Assembly: GCF_026151205.1 (NCBI RefSeq)
Contig: NC_087077.1
Coordinates: 1,860,001-1,924,000, forward strand
Reading direction: 5' to 3'
Length of the DNA stretch: 64,000 nt
Source: Bolinopsis microptera
Lineage: Eukaryota; Ctenophora; Tentaculata; Lobata; Bolinopsidae
The translations under genes and the position numbers were made by a program. The notes beneath the pieces were generated by a model. It saw only the letters and a program-made list of their open reading frames with translations, was not told where the DNA came from and searched no databases. Positions 49,885 through 59,252 of this stretch are shown here, one piece after another (positions within the stretch are counted from its first letter, which is position 1; every line of letters begins with the position of its first letter).

Positions 49885-50995
49885 TTACAGCTCGGAATGT
49901 CTATCAAGTAAAAAGTGTAAATCTTCAATATCTGAAATGTCTTGAAACCATCCTCAAACATCCCTCCATCTTCACAGCAGATTTCACACCAGAATATCTC
50001 CAAACACAGTTTCTTCACCGGACAAGTCCGTGTAAGACCTGTAGTAGACACTTCTCCTTTCCATTTTTAACCAGAGTCCACCAGGTGAGATTGCTAGTCA
50101 GTGGGCAGTCTCCACAACTCCGTAGGGAATATCAGCCGCGGCCAGTTGATGGAAACTTGGACTATAGCATCGTTTGTAGTGCAGGTTTTGGGAGCCAGGG
50201 CGAGAAGAGTAGCAGCCTTAACAAAGCGCGAGGTTGAAGTGTAATCCCCCAGGTTGCCAACATTCCAGTATCCGGACCATTGTGGGCATACGCGTAGTTT
50301 CTCCCTGGGAAGAGTATTTAACCCTTCTCTTCCTTTTTTTTCCTTGGAAATGAGGATAGTTTGAGATTGTCATGTGACAGGAGAAGGTTGGAGATTTGTT
50401 TGTTATTTTCAGAACCCCGACTGTATTGTCTTACCACTTACTCTTCTACTTTAACATGTTCAGCTCTAATCTGCCCAGTTTTGTCGTTATGTTGAGTGTA
50501 TTGGCAAAACTGCCCCAAACTGTCTCCGAGCCCTCACAGCTGATAACTTGTCCTCTCCAGATCATCTTGATTTGTTTTACCGTTCGTAGGTAGCAGGATG
50601 TATGCAGGGGATCATGTGGCTGTGAATGGCATTATCACTTGCGGCACCGCAGATATAGAAGGATCTATGTACTCAGCTTTATCTTTGAATGGAGGACATT
50701 GGCAGAGAGTCTGCTTACATTTATCCCGTCGGCATTAGTATTGCACCAGTTCATTAATTGCCAGGATAACGATCTCTTTGATAGCGGTTTGTAAAAGAAA
50801 AAGGAGCACAAGGACAGTTGGAAGTGGGTGGGTTCATGTTTAGTACCAGCAGGCTCCGTTCAATGGGAACGTACTGGGGAATAGGAAACCCAACTGCGTC
50901 CGAGTACTACGCCCCCAATCCCTCCGCTTTGACTCGGATCTTTGACATGACTCTGTTAGGGTCAGCATGTGGCGAGTGATAGCAAATCCAAACAT
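49885..50995 (-). pseudogene. Broken copy of Ntn hydrolase gene (arm 6)
   Basis: Ends align with the clean gene; many frame breaks inside. Confidence 0.73.
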
Positions 50996-51422
50996 ACTGT
51001 AAAAAAAATATTAGAATAAGTATTTGGGTTCAATTTCTGCAAACTTCAAACAAAATGAATTAATGCACTCGAATAACCTGCCAGTAAGGTCAGAAGGGGT
51101 AATGATTCTACATTTGGAAACAGGAAAAGAACAGTAGTGATTAACTTATTATCAAGATTTAAACATTATATTTTATAAATTTCATCGGTTGTCTCTTTGG
51201 GAAAAAATAAAGTTTTTTTTTTTCTTTTTTAATATGCAGATTGCAGATTTATGATCATAGTTTGCATAAAAATGTACACACTTTATTTGTGAAGAAAATT
51301 TACGGGTACCTGTTTCCATGGGCAAAGAATTTGCACACAGTAATCGTTACGGTATTGGTGGTGTCGGCAGGATCAGGATGCAGCACTCGAGTTTTAATTC
51401 ATCAAATTATTTTTTACTGTGT

Positions 51423-51461
51423 GATTTATTTATTGAAAAATTAGTGAAAAATAATTTGATT
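51423..51461 (+). other. Turn-around loop 2, third occurrence
   Basis: 39 nt between ACTGTGT and ACACAGT, the cleanest of the three, same orientation. Confidence 0.8.
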
Positions 51462-54055
51462 ACACAGTAAAAATTAATTTGATTGATTAAAACTCGAGTG
51501 GCTGCAGTCCTGATCCTGCCCGACACACCAATTCGCGTATCGATTACTGTTGTGCAATTTATTTGCCATGGAACAGGTTACCGTATATTTTATTTCAACA
51601 ATAAAAATGATGTTACATTTTTTATCAAACTAGATCATAAATGCTGCAATCTGCATATTAAAAGGAAATATAAAACTTTAATTTTTTTCCCAAAGAGACG
51701 AGGCGATGAAATTATAAAAATTAATGTTTAAATCTTGATAATATGTTAATCACTATGATTTTCTTTCTGTTTCCAAATGTAGAATCATTACCCCTTCTGT
51801 TACCTTACTGCAGGTTATCGGTGTGCTTTAATTCATTTTTGTTTGTAGTTGCAAGAATTGAACCTAATACTTTATTCTAATTTTTTTTTTACTGTATGTT
51901 GGGATTTGCTATCCTCGCCACATTGCTGACCCTAACTGAGGTCTTGTCAAGAGATCCGAGTCAAAGCGGTGGAATGGGGGCGTAGTACTCGGACGCGGTT
52001 TGGAGTTTCCTATTCCCTGGACTTCCAATGTACGGGCCTGGGTTCTAATCATGAAGCCCACCCCTTTTCCCAACTGTCTGGTGCTCTTTTTCTTTTACTA
52101 ACGCTTCAAAGAGATCGTATCTGGGAGATTATGGAACTGGTGCAATACTACATGCGACGGGATAAATGAAGCAGGACTCTCTTGCCAATGTGCCTCCTTT
52201 TCAAAGTTAATGCTGAGTACATAGATCCTTCTGATTTCTCTGGTGCCGCATGTGGATATAATGCCATTCCACAGACATGATCCCTGCATACATCCTGGCT
52301 ACTACGAAACGGTAAAACAATCAAGGATGAATTGGGGTGGACAAGTTTCCAGCTGTGTGGGCTGGAGCGAGGTTTGGGGCAGTTGTTGCATACACTTCAA
52401 CATACGACAAAAACTGGGCAGGATTAGTGCTGGAACATGTTAAAGGAGAAAGGAGTGAAGTGGATGACAATACAGTCAGTGTGGTTCTGACAAACTCTCC
52501 AACCTTCTCCTGGCACATGAGCAATCTCAGGTAACTATTCCTCTATTTCCAGAGGAATGACAAAGGAAGAGAGGTTAAAATACTCTTCCAGGAGGAAAGA
52601 CTATTGATGGACCACATGGTCCGGATTGGATTGTTGGGGTACCTGGGAGTACACTTCACCTTCGCGCTTTGTTAGGCTGTACTCTTCTCGCCCTGGCTCA
52701 AAACTGCCACTAATAACGAGGCTATAGTCAAGTTTTCCTTCATATGGCGCGGCTGATATTCCTACGGAGTTGGAGATGCCCACGGACTAGCATCTTCAAC
52801 CTGGGGATCTGGTAAAAGATTGGAACGGAGCATGTGTTATACAGGTTTACACGGACTTGTGAGTGAAGAAACTGTGTTTGGATGATATTTCTGTGTGTGG
52901 AAATCTGTCTGTGAGTTGGAGGGAGTGGTTTGAGATGGGTTCAGACTTTTCAGAGAGTTGAAGGATTTTGACACTGTTTTACTTGATAGGACATCCGAAG
53001 ATGTAAAAATAATCAGTCGTTTTAAAACATTTGGGATGTTAGGGATTCTCAGCTCTGGAATATTTAGTTTGATATCTCACTTTTCTCGAAAAGGATGTTA
53101 ATATTTTTACACTTTATCACACTCTTATCCTTGTTCTCAAATTTGATTAATATTGATTTTGAAAACTAGTTAATTTTCTAAAACATTTTCTTCGAGAGGA
53201 AGCATGTGAGCATTTTTTAATTTTTTAGGTACTGATCTGATTCAGCGGAATCAATTTGTCGTTTTAAATCATTGATTTTTAAAATTAAATTTATGCTTGT
53301 AATTTTATTGAAAACTTTATCTGATTTACTAGCAGAGTCTAGCGTTAGGTACATATATCTATCTTTAACTCTGTCATGAATTATTTAAACTTATTAGGGG
53401 AGGAGCGCTCATAGCGGTCTGTGTGGACTGTAGAGAGAGGTAATTCTTTCATACGACAATGTAATGCATGTTTTCAATTTTTGTGGGTTGTGTGTGCGGA
53501 GTAAATAAGGGTTTATTTCTATTGATTATTGTTTTAAGATACTATGTTTTAGATATATTGGGATAAGTGAGGGCACTCCGAATAGACTGCTCACTAAGGC
53601 GTAATGCGGGGTTTTGACTCAGTGGGTAAATACTCCTACCATTTTTAACTGCGCAATTATATCCCGGCCAAGGCGGTTAGATAATATTCGCATAAAACTA
53701 TTCTGACTGAAGTTTCATTTAGAAAGTCTAAATGTGTGATTTTTCACGTTGCAAATTTATTTCTATTTCATTGTTTGTGATATTAAAAAAGTGAGTTTTG
53801 TTCACTACCATCATAAATTGAACAAAGATCGTGAACATATGGAGGCTATATATTTTTTGTAGTTGGGTCACGGGCCTACAAATTGATGGGGTACAGCGGT
53901 GTTATGTAAATTAGATAACCATCTTGACTGACTGGATTAAATTGGCAATTATGTTGGTTAATTGATTAAATGCTTACCAAGGAACGAAAAAAGATAAAAG
54001 AGCGCTGCAACGTACTCAACTCATTCGCGGTGAATTGTTCTGAAGAGAGTCTTAC
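51462..54055 (-). repeat. Array arm 7 (inverted, truncated)
   Basis: Contains the Ntn hydrolase copy and the Helitron-type block (~53,390-53,690), then stops abruptly at GAGTCTTAC, equivalent to ~61,540 of the clean segment. The sequence beyond is unrelated and clean. Confidence 0.85.
51896..53006 (+). pseudogene. Broken copy of Ntn hydrolase gene (arm 7)
   Basis: ATGTTGGGATTTGC start is intact and the end region is recognisable; the frame breaks repeatedly. Confidence 0.73.
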
Positions 54056-54510
54056 GCCCAAACACGACAGTTTCACTATCAACATTGGAACCACTGTTTT
54101 GCAGAGTTCCAGCAGCATGTGGATCTCACCAAAGTGCTCGATCAGGAACTCCTCGGTAGTTTTGGCGAGGTAGAGAAGAGATGGGTGTATATGGTGAGAA
54201 TCCAAGTTGAAGTTGAGGAGGTATAATTCTGAGGAGATTACCAGAAATAGTGTCAGAGCCAGTGACCAGAGCAGTGCAGCTTTGTGAGTCACTCTGATGG
54301 TTAGCAGGATGGCAATGTAAGCGATGAGGCAGGCCGAGAGCTTGTAGAGTAGTGAGAAGAGGTGGGTTTGTGTTATTAGGAGGGGCTGGAGGGAGGTGGT
54401 GTTGAGGGTCAGGGTCAGAGTCGTCACGTGACATGTGTCCAGGTGAGCTAGCGTGTAGACAAAACAGATTCCTGTCAGACCTAGTGAAAGTGGGGTAACG
54501 TTCAATAAAA
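54056..54510 (-). CDS. Probable seven-helix receptor, exon with TM2 end to TM5 (cut by the array)
   Basis: On the minus strand an open stretch begins at a TTTAG acceptor (AG at 54,511-54,512) and encodes LLNVTPLSLGLTGICFVYTL, then LFSLLYKLSACLIAYIAILL, then AALLWSLALTLFLVISSELY, and MLLELCKTVVPMLIVKLSCL. These are four hydrophobic spans spaced like TM2-TM5 of a rhodopsin-like receptor, with IRV where DRY would lie after TM3. There is no ATG, as expected of an internal exon. The acceptor leaves two bases of a split codon, which match the one base left by the donor of the exon at 54,823-54,988. The open frame continues past 54,056 only by chance into array sequence. The missing TM6-TM7 should lie 3' (lower coordinates) but are replaced by the array. 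Subfamily not recognised. Confidence 0.55.
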
Positions 54511-54822
54511 CTAAATAATAAATGATGGCAAGGACATTTCAGCGATACTTATTAGGCCTTTAATTCGTGGGATATTATTTTGTATCAAGAGCTGACAGAT
54601 AAACAGCTCTTATTCAACAAAAATACCTTTTAATAATCTGTTTTCACGCTTTTGAGTGGGTCGATCATCACAAAGCAAGAGTCTCCACTCTCCACTCAGT
54701 TTTTCAAACAGACAGTTATCAAAAGTATTAAATTAAAATACCTGTTAATTAAATACCTAAAATACATTAAAATTAACGATACGTCAATCGTACAGTAAAA
54801 AGCGTCCAATATTAGAACGAAC

Positions 54823-54988
54823 CTGTAAAAATATCAGCAACCGTTAGAAGAAGATGAAGAATGGAAGAGATCTTGGTGATACCTGACCTAGTCCATATTA
54901 TCAAGGTGACTACACTGCCTGCTATCGAGATAAAGCAACATATGGACGTCACTATTATCAGAGCTAGAACTCCTGGTTCGTTTGTCGT
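54823..54988 (-). CDS. Probable seven-helix receptor, exon with TM1 and start of TM2
   Basis: 166 bases between an acceptor ending GCCAGCAG and a donor CAG|GTTCGT on the minus strand. It encodes TTNEPGVLALIIVTSICCFI and onward to TLIIWTRSGITKISSILHLL and LTVADIFT: one membrane span, a short basic turn, then a second span with L-x-V-A-D, the TM2 hallmark of rhodopsin-like receptors. Splicing across the ~310-base intron joins it in frame to the next exon, giving VADIFT-V-LLNVTPL. Upstream exons for the N-terminus were not found. The receptor would act in the cell membrane; its ligand is unknown. Found by reading the minus strand; the open frame is too short to stand out by length. Confidence 0.55.
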
Positions 54989-55062
54989 CTGCTGGCAATC
55001 TGGGAGGTTTGTTATTATTCATTTGTCGTCTGCTGGCAATCTGGGAGGTTTGTTATTATTAA
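54981..55062. repeat. 41-bp tandem duplication across a splice acceptor
   Basis: TTTGTCGTCTGCTGGCAATC and the 21 bases after it occur twice in a row with period 41. On the minus strand the duplicated block contains the proposed acceptor of the receptor exon, so the site is present twice; the distal copy would put the exon out of frame. Confidence 0.85.
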
Positions 55063-55440
55063 TTTCCTTTTGAGATCGCGCATAAGATCTCTTATGAGAT
55101 ATGGAAGTTACATGAACGCTGAACAGGTACAACGTATGACTATGAGTGCAGCGAAAACAGCCACAGGTACAACGTATGAGTGCGGCGAAAGTTCGCGTAT
55201 AGTGCGATCTTGCAAATGCCTAAAATGTGTTTATACTTATAGGCAGCAAGAGTGCGTACAATGTTCCACAATTATTATAGTTTTCTGACAATTCCAAAAT
55301 TACACACATAGAAGTTATGCCAATTTTATTGGGTTAGACTTAGACTGCTCCCGTGCCTAGACTCCGGCTAGGGTACCTACTAAAAATGCTTCCCCGGGGA
55401 CTTATGGGCAAAAAAAACTACAGGCTAGTTAAACACGAAT
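55063..55440. other. No gene recognised
   Basis: Contains two copies of an ACAGGTACAACGTATGA motif about 40 bases apart (near 55,126 and 55,162). Otherwise nothing supported; upstream receptor exons might lie here but none was identified. Confidence 0.4.
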
Positions 55441-55445
55441 TCGAT

Positions 55446-55523
55446 TGTTTAGGGCTCGGGTTAGGGTTAGGGTTGTGGTTAGGGTTATGGATAGCTTTGG
55501 GGTTATGGTTAGGGTTTACCTGG
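55446..55523 (+). repeat. Degenerate telomere-like (TTAGGG)n tract
   Basis: Several GGTTAGGGTTAGGGTT units mixed with variants such as GGTTATGG and GGTTGTGG; another GGTTAGGGTTGCG lies near 55,605. TTAGGG is the common animal telomere repeat, so this may be an interstitial telomeric relic or simple repeat. The GL-rich open frame over it is an artefact of the repeat. Confidence 0.7.
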
Positions 55524-55829
55524 GGACCCCAGGCTATAATGTTTATAAACATAAATAGAGATTTGGTGGAATGACAGGCTGAGCGCCGCCCAGTAAAGGT
55601 ATGGTTAGGGTTGCGATTAGAGTTTATGTAAAACCGTTTTGTTCGACTGCAAAAGCATAACAACTAAAATCACGCAATACTTTTATGAGGTTTAAATCAC
55701 TTAACATCTTTAATTTTATTGGATAGTGGCAAAATTTTGCAGCTCGGTGGCTTTTAGTGGACGACCTAGAGGTGGCGGCATGTTGTCAGCATTGTGGCAT
55801 CCTTTGTATAAGTTTTCCACTATCACTAT

Positions 55830-56340
55830 GTTCGTAGAAATATTTTCTTTACCCTCATGAGTTTTTGTCCATATTGTGTTCGCAAAGGTATGTTATAAAG
55901 TTATGATATAAATCAATCGTCTAAACAATTGGTCAATGTTCTCATTGTTCCAAATCTCACTTAACAGATTAACTGCTAACTAACCTTATGCCCATCACAT
56001 ACGTAATATTTTATTTCCTCATCTTTGCCTTTGTTCATAAGAGGGCCTCCGGCCTCAGGCCTCTATGTATCGTTTTCTGAATGCTTGCAGTTTTCCAAAC
56101 ATTAATTGGGGTGTCTGTCTAGTGGTTAACTTTATGTCTAGTGGTAAACTTATGTCTAGTGGTCTAAGTTTTTATGTCTAAGTTTTAGGGAAGTTGGGAA
56201 GTTTTTGGCTAACAATGTTACGTCAGCAGACGAGTGGGTTAAGAAATGCTTGTGAAAGTGGATTCCTGGAAACCAATTTTTCCACGGTTCATTATGAGCC
56301 TAGCATATTTTGGCCGTACCTAGTAGTAGTAGTTAGTACC
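55830..56340 (+). repeat. Old diverged copy of part of the 57.7-64 kb segment
   Basis: Matches about 58,245-58,700 in the same orientation, including GTTACGTCAGCAGACGAGTG and TGTCTAGTGGT, but with natural-looking substitutions and a local triplication of TTTATGTCTAGTGGT. An insert with GGCCTCCGGCCTCAGGCC near 56,046 is absent from the main copy. Shows that this flank is itself a dispersed repeat. Confidence 0.75.
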
Positions 56341-56469
56341 TACCTCTCGATATACGATTTTGGAAGTTTTTCCTGAAACTACTTTTGTTCATATTTCATG
56401 CTACTCTGATCATTATAGCCGAAAATATTCGCCCCTCCCCCCTCCTTAATCAACCGTAATCATTTGGGA

Positions 56470-56595
56470 AGGTAATCGTACTGTAGTGCGACACGTACTC
56501 TAGTGCTAAGTCCGACAAAAACACCCTCTGTCGCACTACAGTACGTGTCGCACTACAATCCAGGTAGCGTACTCTAGTGCGACAAAATATCCTGA
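56470..56595. repeat. Small inverted-repeat element with GTGCGAC motifs
   Basis: ACTGTAGTGCGACACGTACT is followed ~45 bases on by its reverse complement and then by a further CTCTAGTGCGACA. Looks like a foldback or MITE fragment. The CCCCTCCCCCCTCC flank near 56,430 resembles the inverted sequence near 18,480. Confidence 0.6.
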
Positions 56596-56599
56596 CTTA

Positions 56600-57221
56600 T
56601 TTCCAAGTTCAGGTCACATCCTATCCTTCTTATGGACCCAACCACCTGAACAACTCTATCTCTCTGCATCAGTAGCAGCGAAATACGGATATAACTTCTC
56701 CCTTACAGTCAGCGATCTGACAACAACCTGACTGTGTATTTTAGGCATTACCACGCCACCTTCACTATTGCATCCGCTCACCCGTATTCACTGACACATG
56801 CCACACCTGGGTTTAGTATGAAGATGCACGCATATTCACCCAAGATGCGGAGATGTCTCAGTTTAGCGAGTTGAGATACAGCAGCAAACTCACAGGAGCC
56901 TGGATCAGAATTCAGAATCATCAGTTACAAACCGGACACCGTTTCGGGGCTTATTATAATCGCAATACGGTTTCCTGTCAGGTTTATGGTACTTCCTTGA
57001 GTCCACCCTTGGACCACCATCTGATCCGAGAGTCACCTGAGGAGACCCATTAGAGTTCGCAATTGGCGACGAGATAACGTTTATGGTACTTCTAGAGTCT
57101 AAATGTTAAGTGAACTTTCAAGCTCCAACCTTCCTGAACTCCCACTCCTTCTTCCTTGATAACAAGTAGATCCATCTGGAACAGTGGGCTGCCTCTTTCC
57201 CACTATCCCGTACTAGCTTCT
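56600..57221. other. No gene recognised; possible broken exon
   Basis: A plus-strand stretch of 66 codons at 56,853-57,053 (FGAYYNRNTVSCQVYGTSLS) has fairly coding-like composition, but I recognise no family and it lacks clear splice signals. Left uncalled. Confidence 0.35.
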
Positions 57222-58075
57222 TTAGCGCTCTTCCTTTAAAACCAATTCTCCTCGCAGCTCTCTCCAAACTCTGAGCAACCACTCCCCTTGCTCCAACTTC
57301 AACCGCAGCATTATAACAGCACCATCCTTTTGCTTGAATCTCAGTCTGAGGACTGCTGTATCGGTCGAGTTTGTACTCATGTGAACCGTCTTTGTCGACC
57401 TTGAGAATATCACAAGGTCCGGTCTCAGCCGTGCTTCTACAATCTTACTGGGAAACTTAAGCTGTCCCTCAATATCTGACAGCACTATCCAATCTCGAGA
57501 CCCACTCAGGATCCCAAAACCACAACTCTTCTTCCGGTCATCTGTACCTGATTTTTTCCTTTTTTTCCTCCCAGGAACAAATTCAATGAACTGTCTTCCA
57601 TCGCTGGCCTTGTTCTTATAAGTGTTCACTCGGCGCTCACAATGGACGATAACCTGTTCAGAGATCTGCTTCAGAACCCATGCCGTCATCTATATCTTCC
57701 TTGACTAAGAGCTACTTTACACCCAGCCAAAATGTGCTGAATGGTACCCATCCTCTCCTCACATAACTTGCACTTCCCATCCTCATCTTCACTCCACTTG
57801 GAGACCATAGAGGGGGTTAAGAGAGTGCCGTACACAGCACTAGAGAGGTCTACATATCCATTCGAGACAACAAATCCTCTTCGCCAGGATCGCCAAATAG
57901 ATCTTCCCTTGAATGTTACCCAGGGAAATAGGGCGTCCTGAACTGGGCGAGAAGTCGCCATCGGCCTTTGGGATGTATACACCCTCGAAATACCTACGGT
58001 TGTCTGGATATTCTTCTAACTTGTATCCAGTTCTTAACAGGTCCCAGAGATTCTTGTTACCCGGGGCACTCTTGC
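57222..58075 (-). mobile_element. LINE-like reverse transcriptase, 3' fragment
   Basis: Minus-strand frames encode VYIPKADGDFSPSSGRP-like sequence, then LLTPSMVSKWSEDEDGKCKL with a CKLCEERMGTIQHILAGCK zinc cluster and ALSQGRYR, then a basic region and RPDLVIFSRSTKTVHM. This order (zinc cluster, GRYRWRHD-type motif, RPDLV) is familiar from C-terminal parts of reverse-transcriptase proteins scattered in invertebrate genomes. The catalytic RT core is absent and the piece is broken. Class is inferred as non-LTR. The part above about 57,703 is repeated in every array arm; the part below is unique to this site, so the array segment ends inside this element. Confidence 0.6.
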
Positions 58076-59136
58076 TCCTCGCCTTCTTTACAAACTTAAC
58101 CTCTCAAGAACTTAGCAGACTTATTTTCTAGTTACCAGACAGTAGGCTGACTCATGAGTAGCATGTTCTTATTGTTATTTTACTCAATTCTAAGATCATT
58201 AGCTTACACTACCCTATGGAAACAATAAGTTACACTAACACCATCTTGTCTTCGTAGAAATATTTCCTTTACCCTCATGAGCTGTTGTGTCCCTATTATT
58301 GAGTTCGCTAAGGTTTGTTATAAAGTTATAATATAGATTAACTGATTTAACAATTGATCAATGTTCTCATGGTTCCAAATTTCATGATTCGATGTCACTT
58401 AACAAATTAACCCCCAACTAACCTTGAGCTGATGCTTAGCACATATTATTTTATTTCCTCATCTTTACAAGAGGTCAAATTTATATTATGTCTAGTGGTC
58501 AACTTTATGTCTAGTGGTCAAGTTTTAGGGATGTTTTTGGCTAACAATGTTACGTCAGCAGACGAGTGGGTAAAGAAATGCCAGTGAAAGTGGATTCCTG
58601 AAAACCAATTGTTTTCCATGATTCATGCTACCCTGACATTATGAGCCTAACACATTTTTGTCGGTTTACGTTACTGAAGTCCGTACCTAGTAATAGTATC
58701 ATATTATATTTATATTGATTAACTATTCAATTTTATCGGCTCATGTCACATGATGATGTGATCTCAAATCATAACATCCGACATAGGCTAATGGGGGTCC
58801 ATAACAACAAGATATGACATAATCTCAAATTTTGCCAACAATCAACAATTCTATTTCTATATCTACACTTCCCATTATTTGTGTAGAACGTCGCTTTCTC
58901 AAATTCAGCCACTCTAACGGAAGCAGTCACATTGCCCTGTTTTGAAATGGCCGACCGTTTACTATACGATCATAGTACGGATAAAGCTGATGACACGAAA
59001 ACGTTAGACAATAAGTAAAAAGTGCGATTTTGCACCCACCGCGGCCGCATTTACGTATACGTTTCCTCTGAGCACGAACCAATTAATACAATATTTAAGG
59101 CTTGAACTGGGCCAGCTGTCACAAAACAATAATACC
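58076..59136. other. Non-coding part of the segment
   Basis: No convincing open frame. Contains two copies of TATGTCTAGTGGTCAA (~58,487 and 58,507). Part of it exists as a diverged copy at 55,830-56,340, so it may belong to a dispersed repeat, perhaps the 3' flank of the LINE-like element. Confidence 0.5.
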
Positions 59137-59208
59137 TTCGCTTCTTCGGGCTCCGCGTGATAATTCCTGACAGCTTGCTGGAGGGAATTTGCGGCCCGAA
59201 GAAGCGAA
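59137..59208. repeat. 15-bp inverted repeat (hairpin block)
   Basis: Arms TTCGCTTCTTCGGGC (59,137-59,151) and its exact complement at 59,194-59,208 with a 42-bp spacer. The left end of the array corresponds to the middle of this spacer. Confidence 0.85.
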
Positions 59209-59230
59209 CGTATTATTTGTTATAACTATT

Positions 59231-59252
59231 GACGGTTCCGCTTGGAACCGTC
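59231..59252. repeat. 9-bp stem, 4-base loop hairpin
   Basis: GACGGTTCC and GGAACCGTC flank GCTT. A tight perfect hairpin, conserved in the array arms apart from read-like errors. Function unknown. Confidence 0.8.

Larger units (their letters stand above)
45271..51422 (+). repeat. Array arm 6 (forward)
   Basis: Full segment, same order as arms 2 and 4, with Helitron-type block at ~49,203-49,503. At one point compared by eye (the CACTCTTGCTCC stretch near 58,066 of the clean copy) arms 2, 4 and 6 share a lost C that the inverted arms keep, a hint of strand-specific sequencing error. Confidence 0.83.
18519..54055. repeat. Alternating inverted array of a ~6.2-kb segment, error-rich (probable assembly artefact)
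   Basis: The segment standing cleanly at 57.7-64.0 kb is repeated here in strictly alternating orientation: partial (-), (+), (-), (+), (-), (+), partial (-). Turn-arounds lie at ~19,890, 26,118, 32,555, 38,836, 45,180 and 51,442, giving a period of ~12.65 kb. The same two non-palindromic loops recur, always in the same orientation. Compared with the clean segment each copy carries many one-base insertions and deletions, mostly private to it, and comparatively few substitutions. That profile is typical of uncorrected single-molecule reads and unlike natural divergence. Neither loop resembles the standard SMRTbell adapter as I remember it. A rolling-circle concatemer read once is the simplest reading; a real inverted amplification is not excluded. 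Confidence 0.9.

Noticed and set aside
19801-51461. Missed sequencing adapters as the turn-around loops
   Set aside because: The 180-nt loop is genomic sequence found in the clean copy, and the 40-nt loop does not resemble the SMRTbell adapter as remembered. A plain missed-adapter read is therefore unlikely.
24553-53006. A gene family of six extra Ntn hydrolase genes and matching copies of the other two secreted-protein genes
   Set aside because: Every array copy is broken by scattered one-base indels, mostly private to the copy, that look like read errors. They are treated as copies of one locus, not as paralogues.
18519-54055. Concatemer of a hairpin-ended linear plasmid or virus-like genome
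   Set aside because: Head-to-head and tail-to-tail junctions would fit, but the segment carries host-like genes and repeats, no replication or capsid gene, and a single-copy version with normal flank exists at 57.7 kb.
53966-54505. A complete 179-aa membrane protein
   Set aside because: Its first codon is TTG, its start lies inside an exon that begins at an acceptor, and its last ~28 residues come from array sequence. Only the exon part is kept.
55353-55574. Gly/Leu-rich small protein
   Set aside because: It is the translation of TTAGGG-like repeats.
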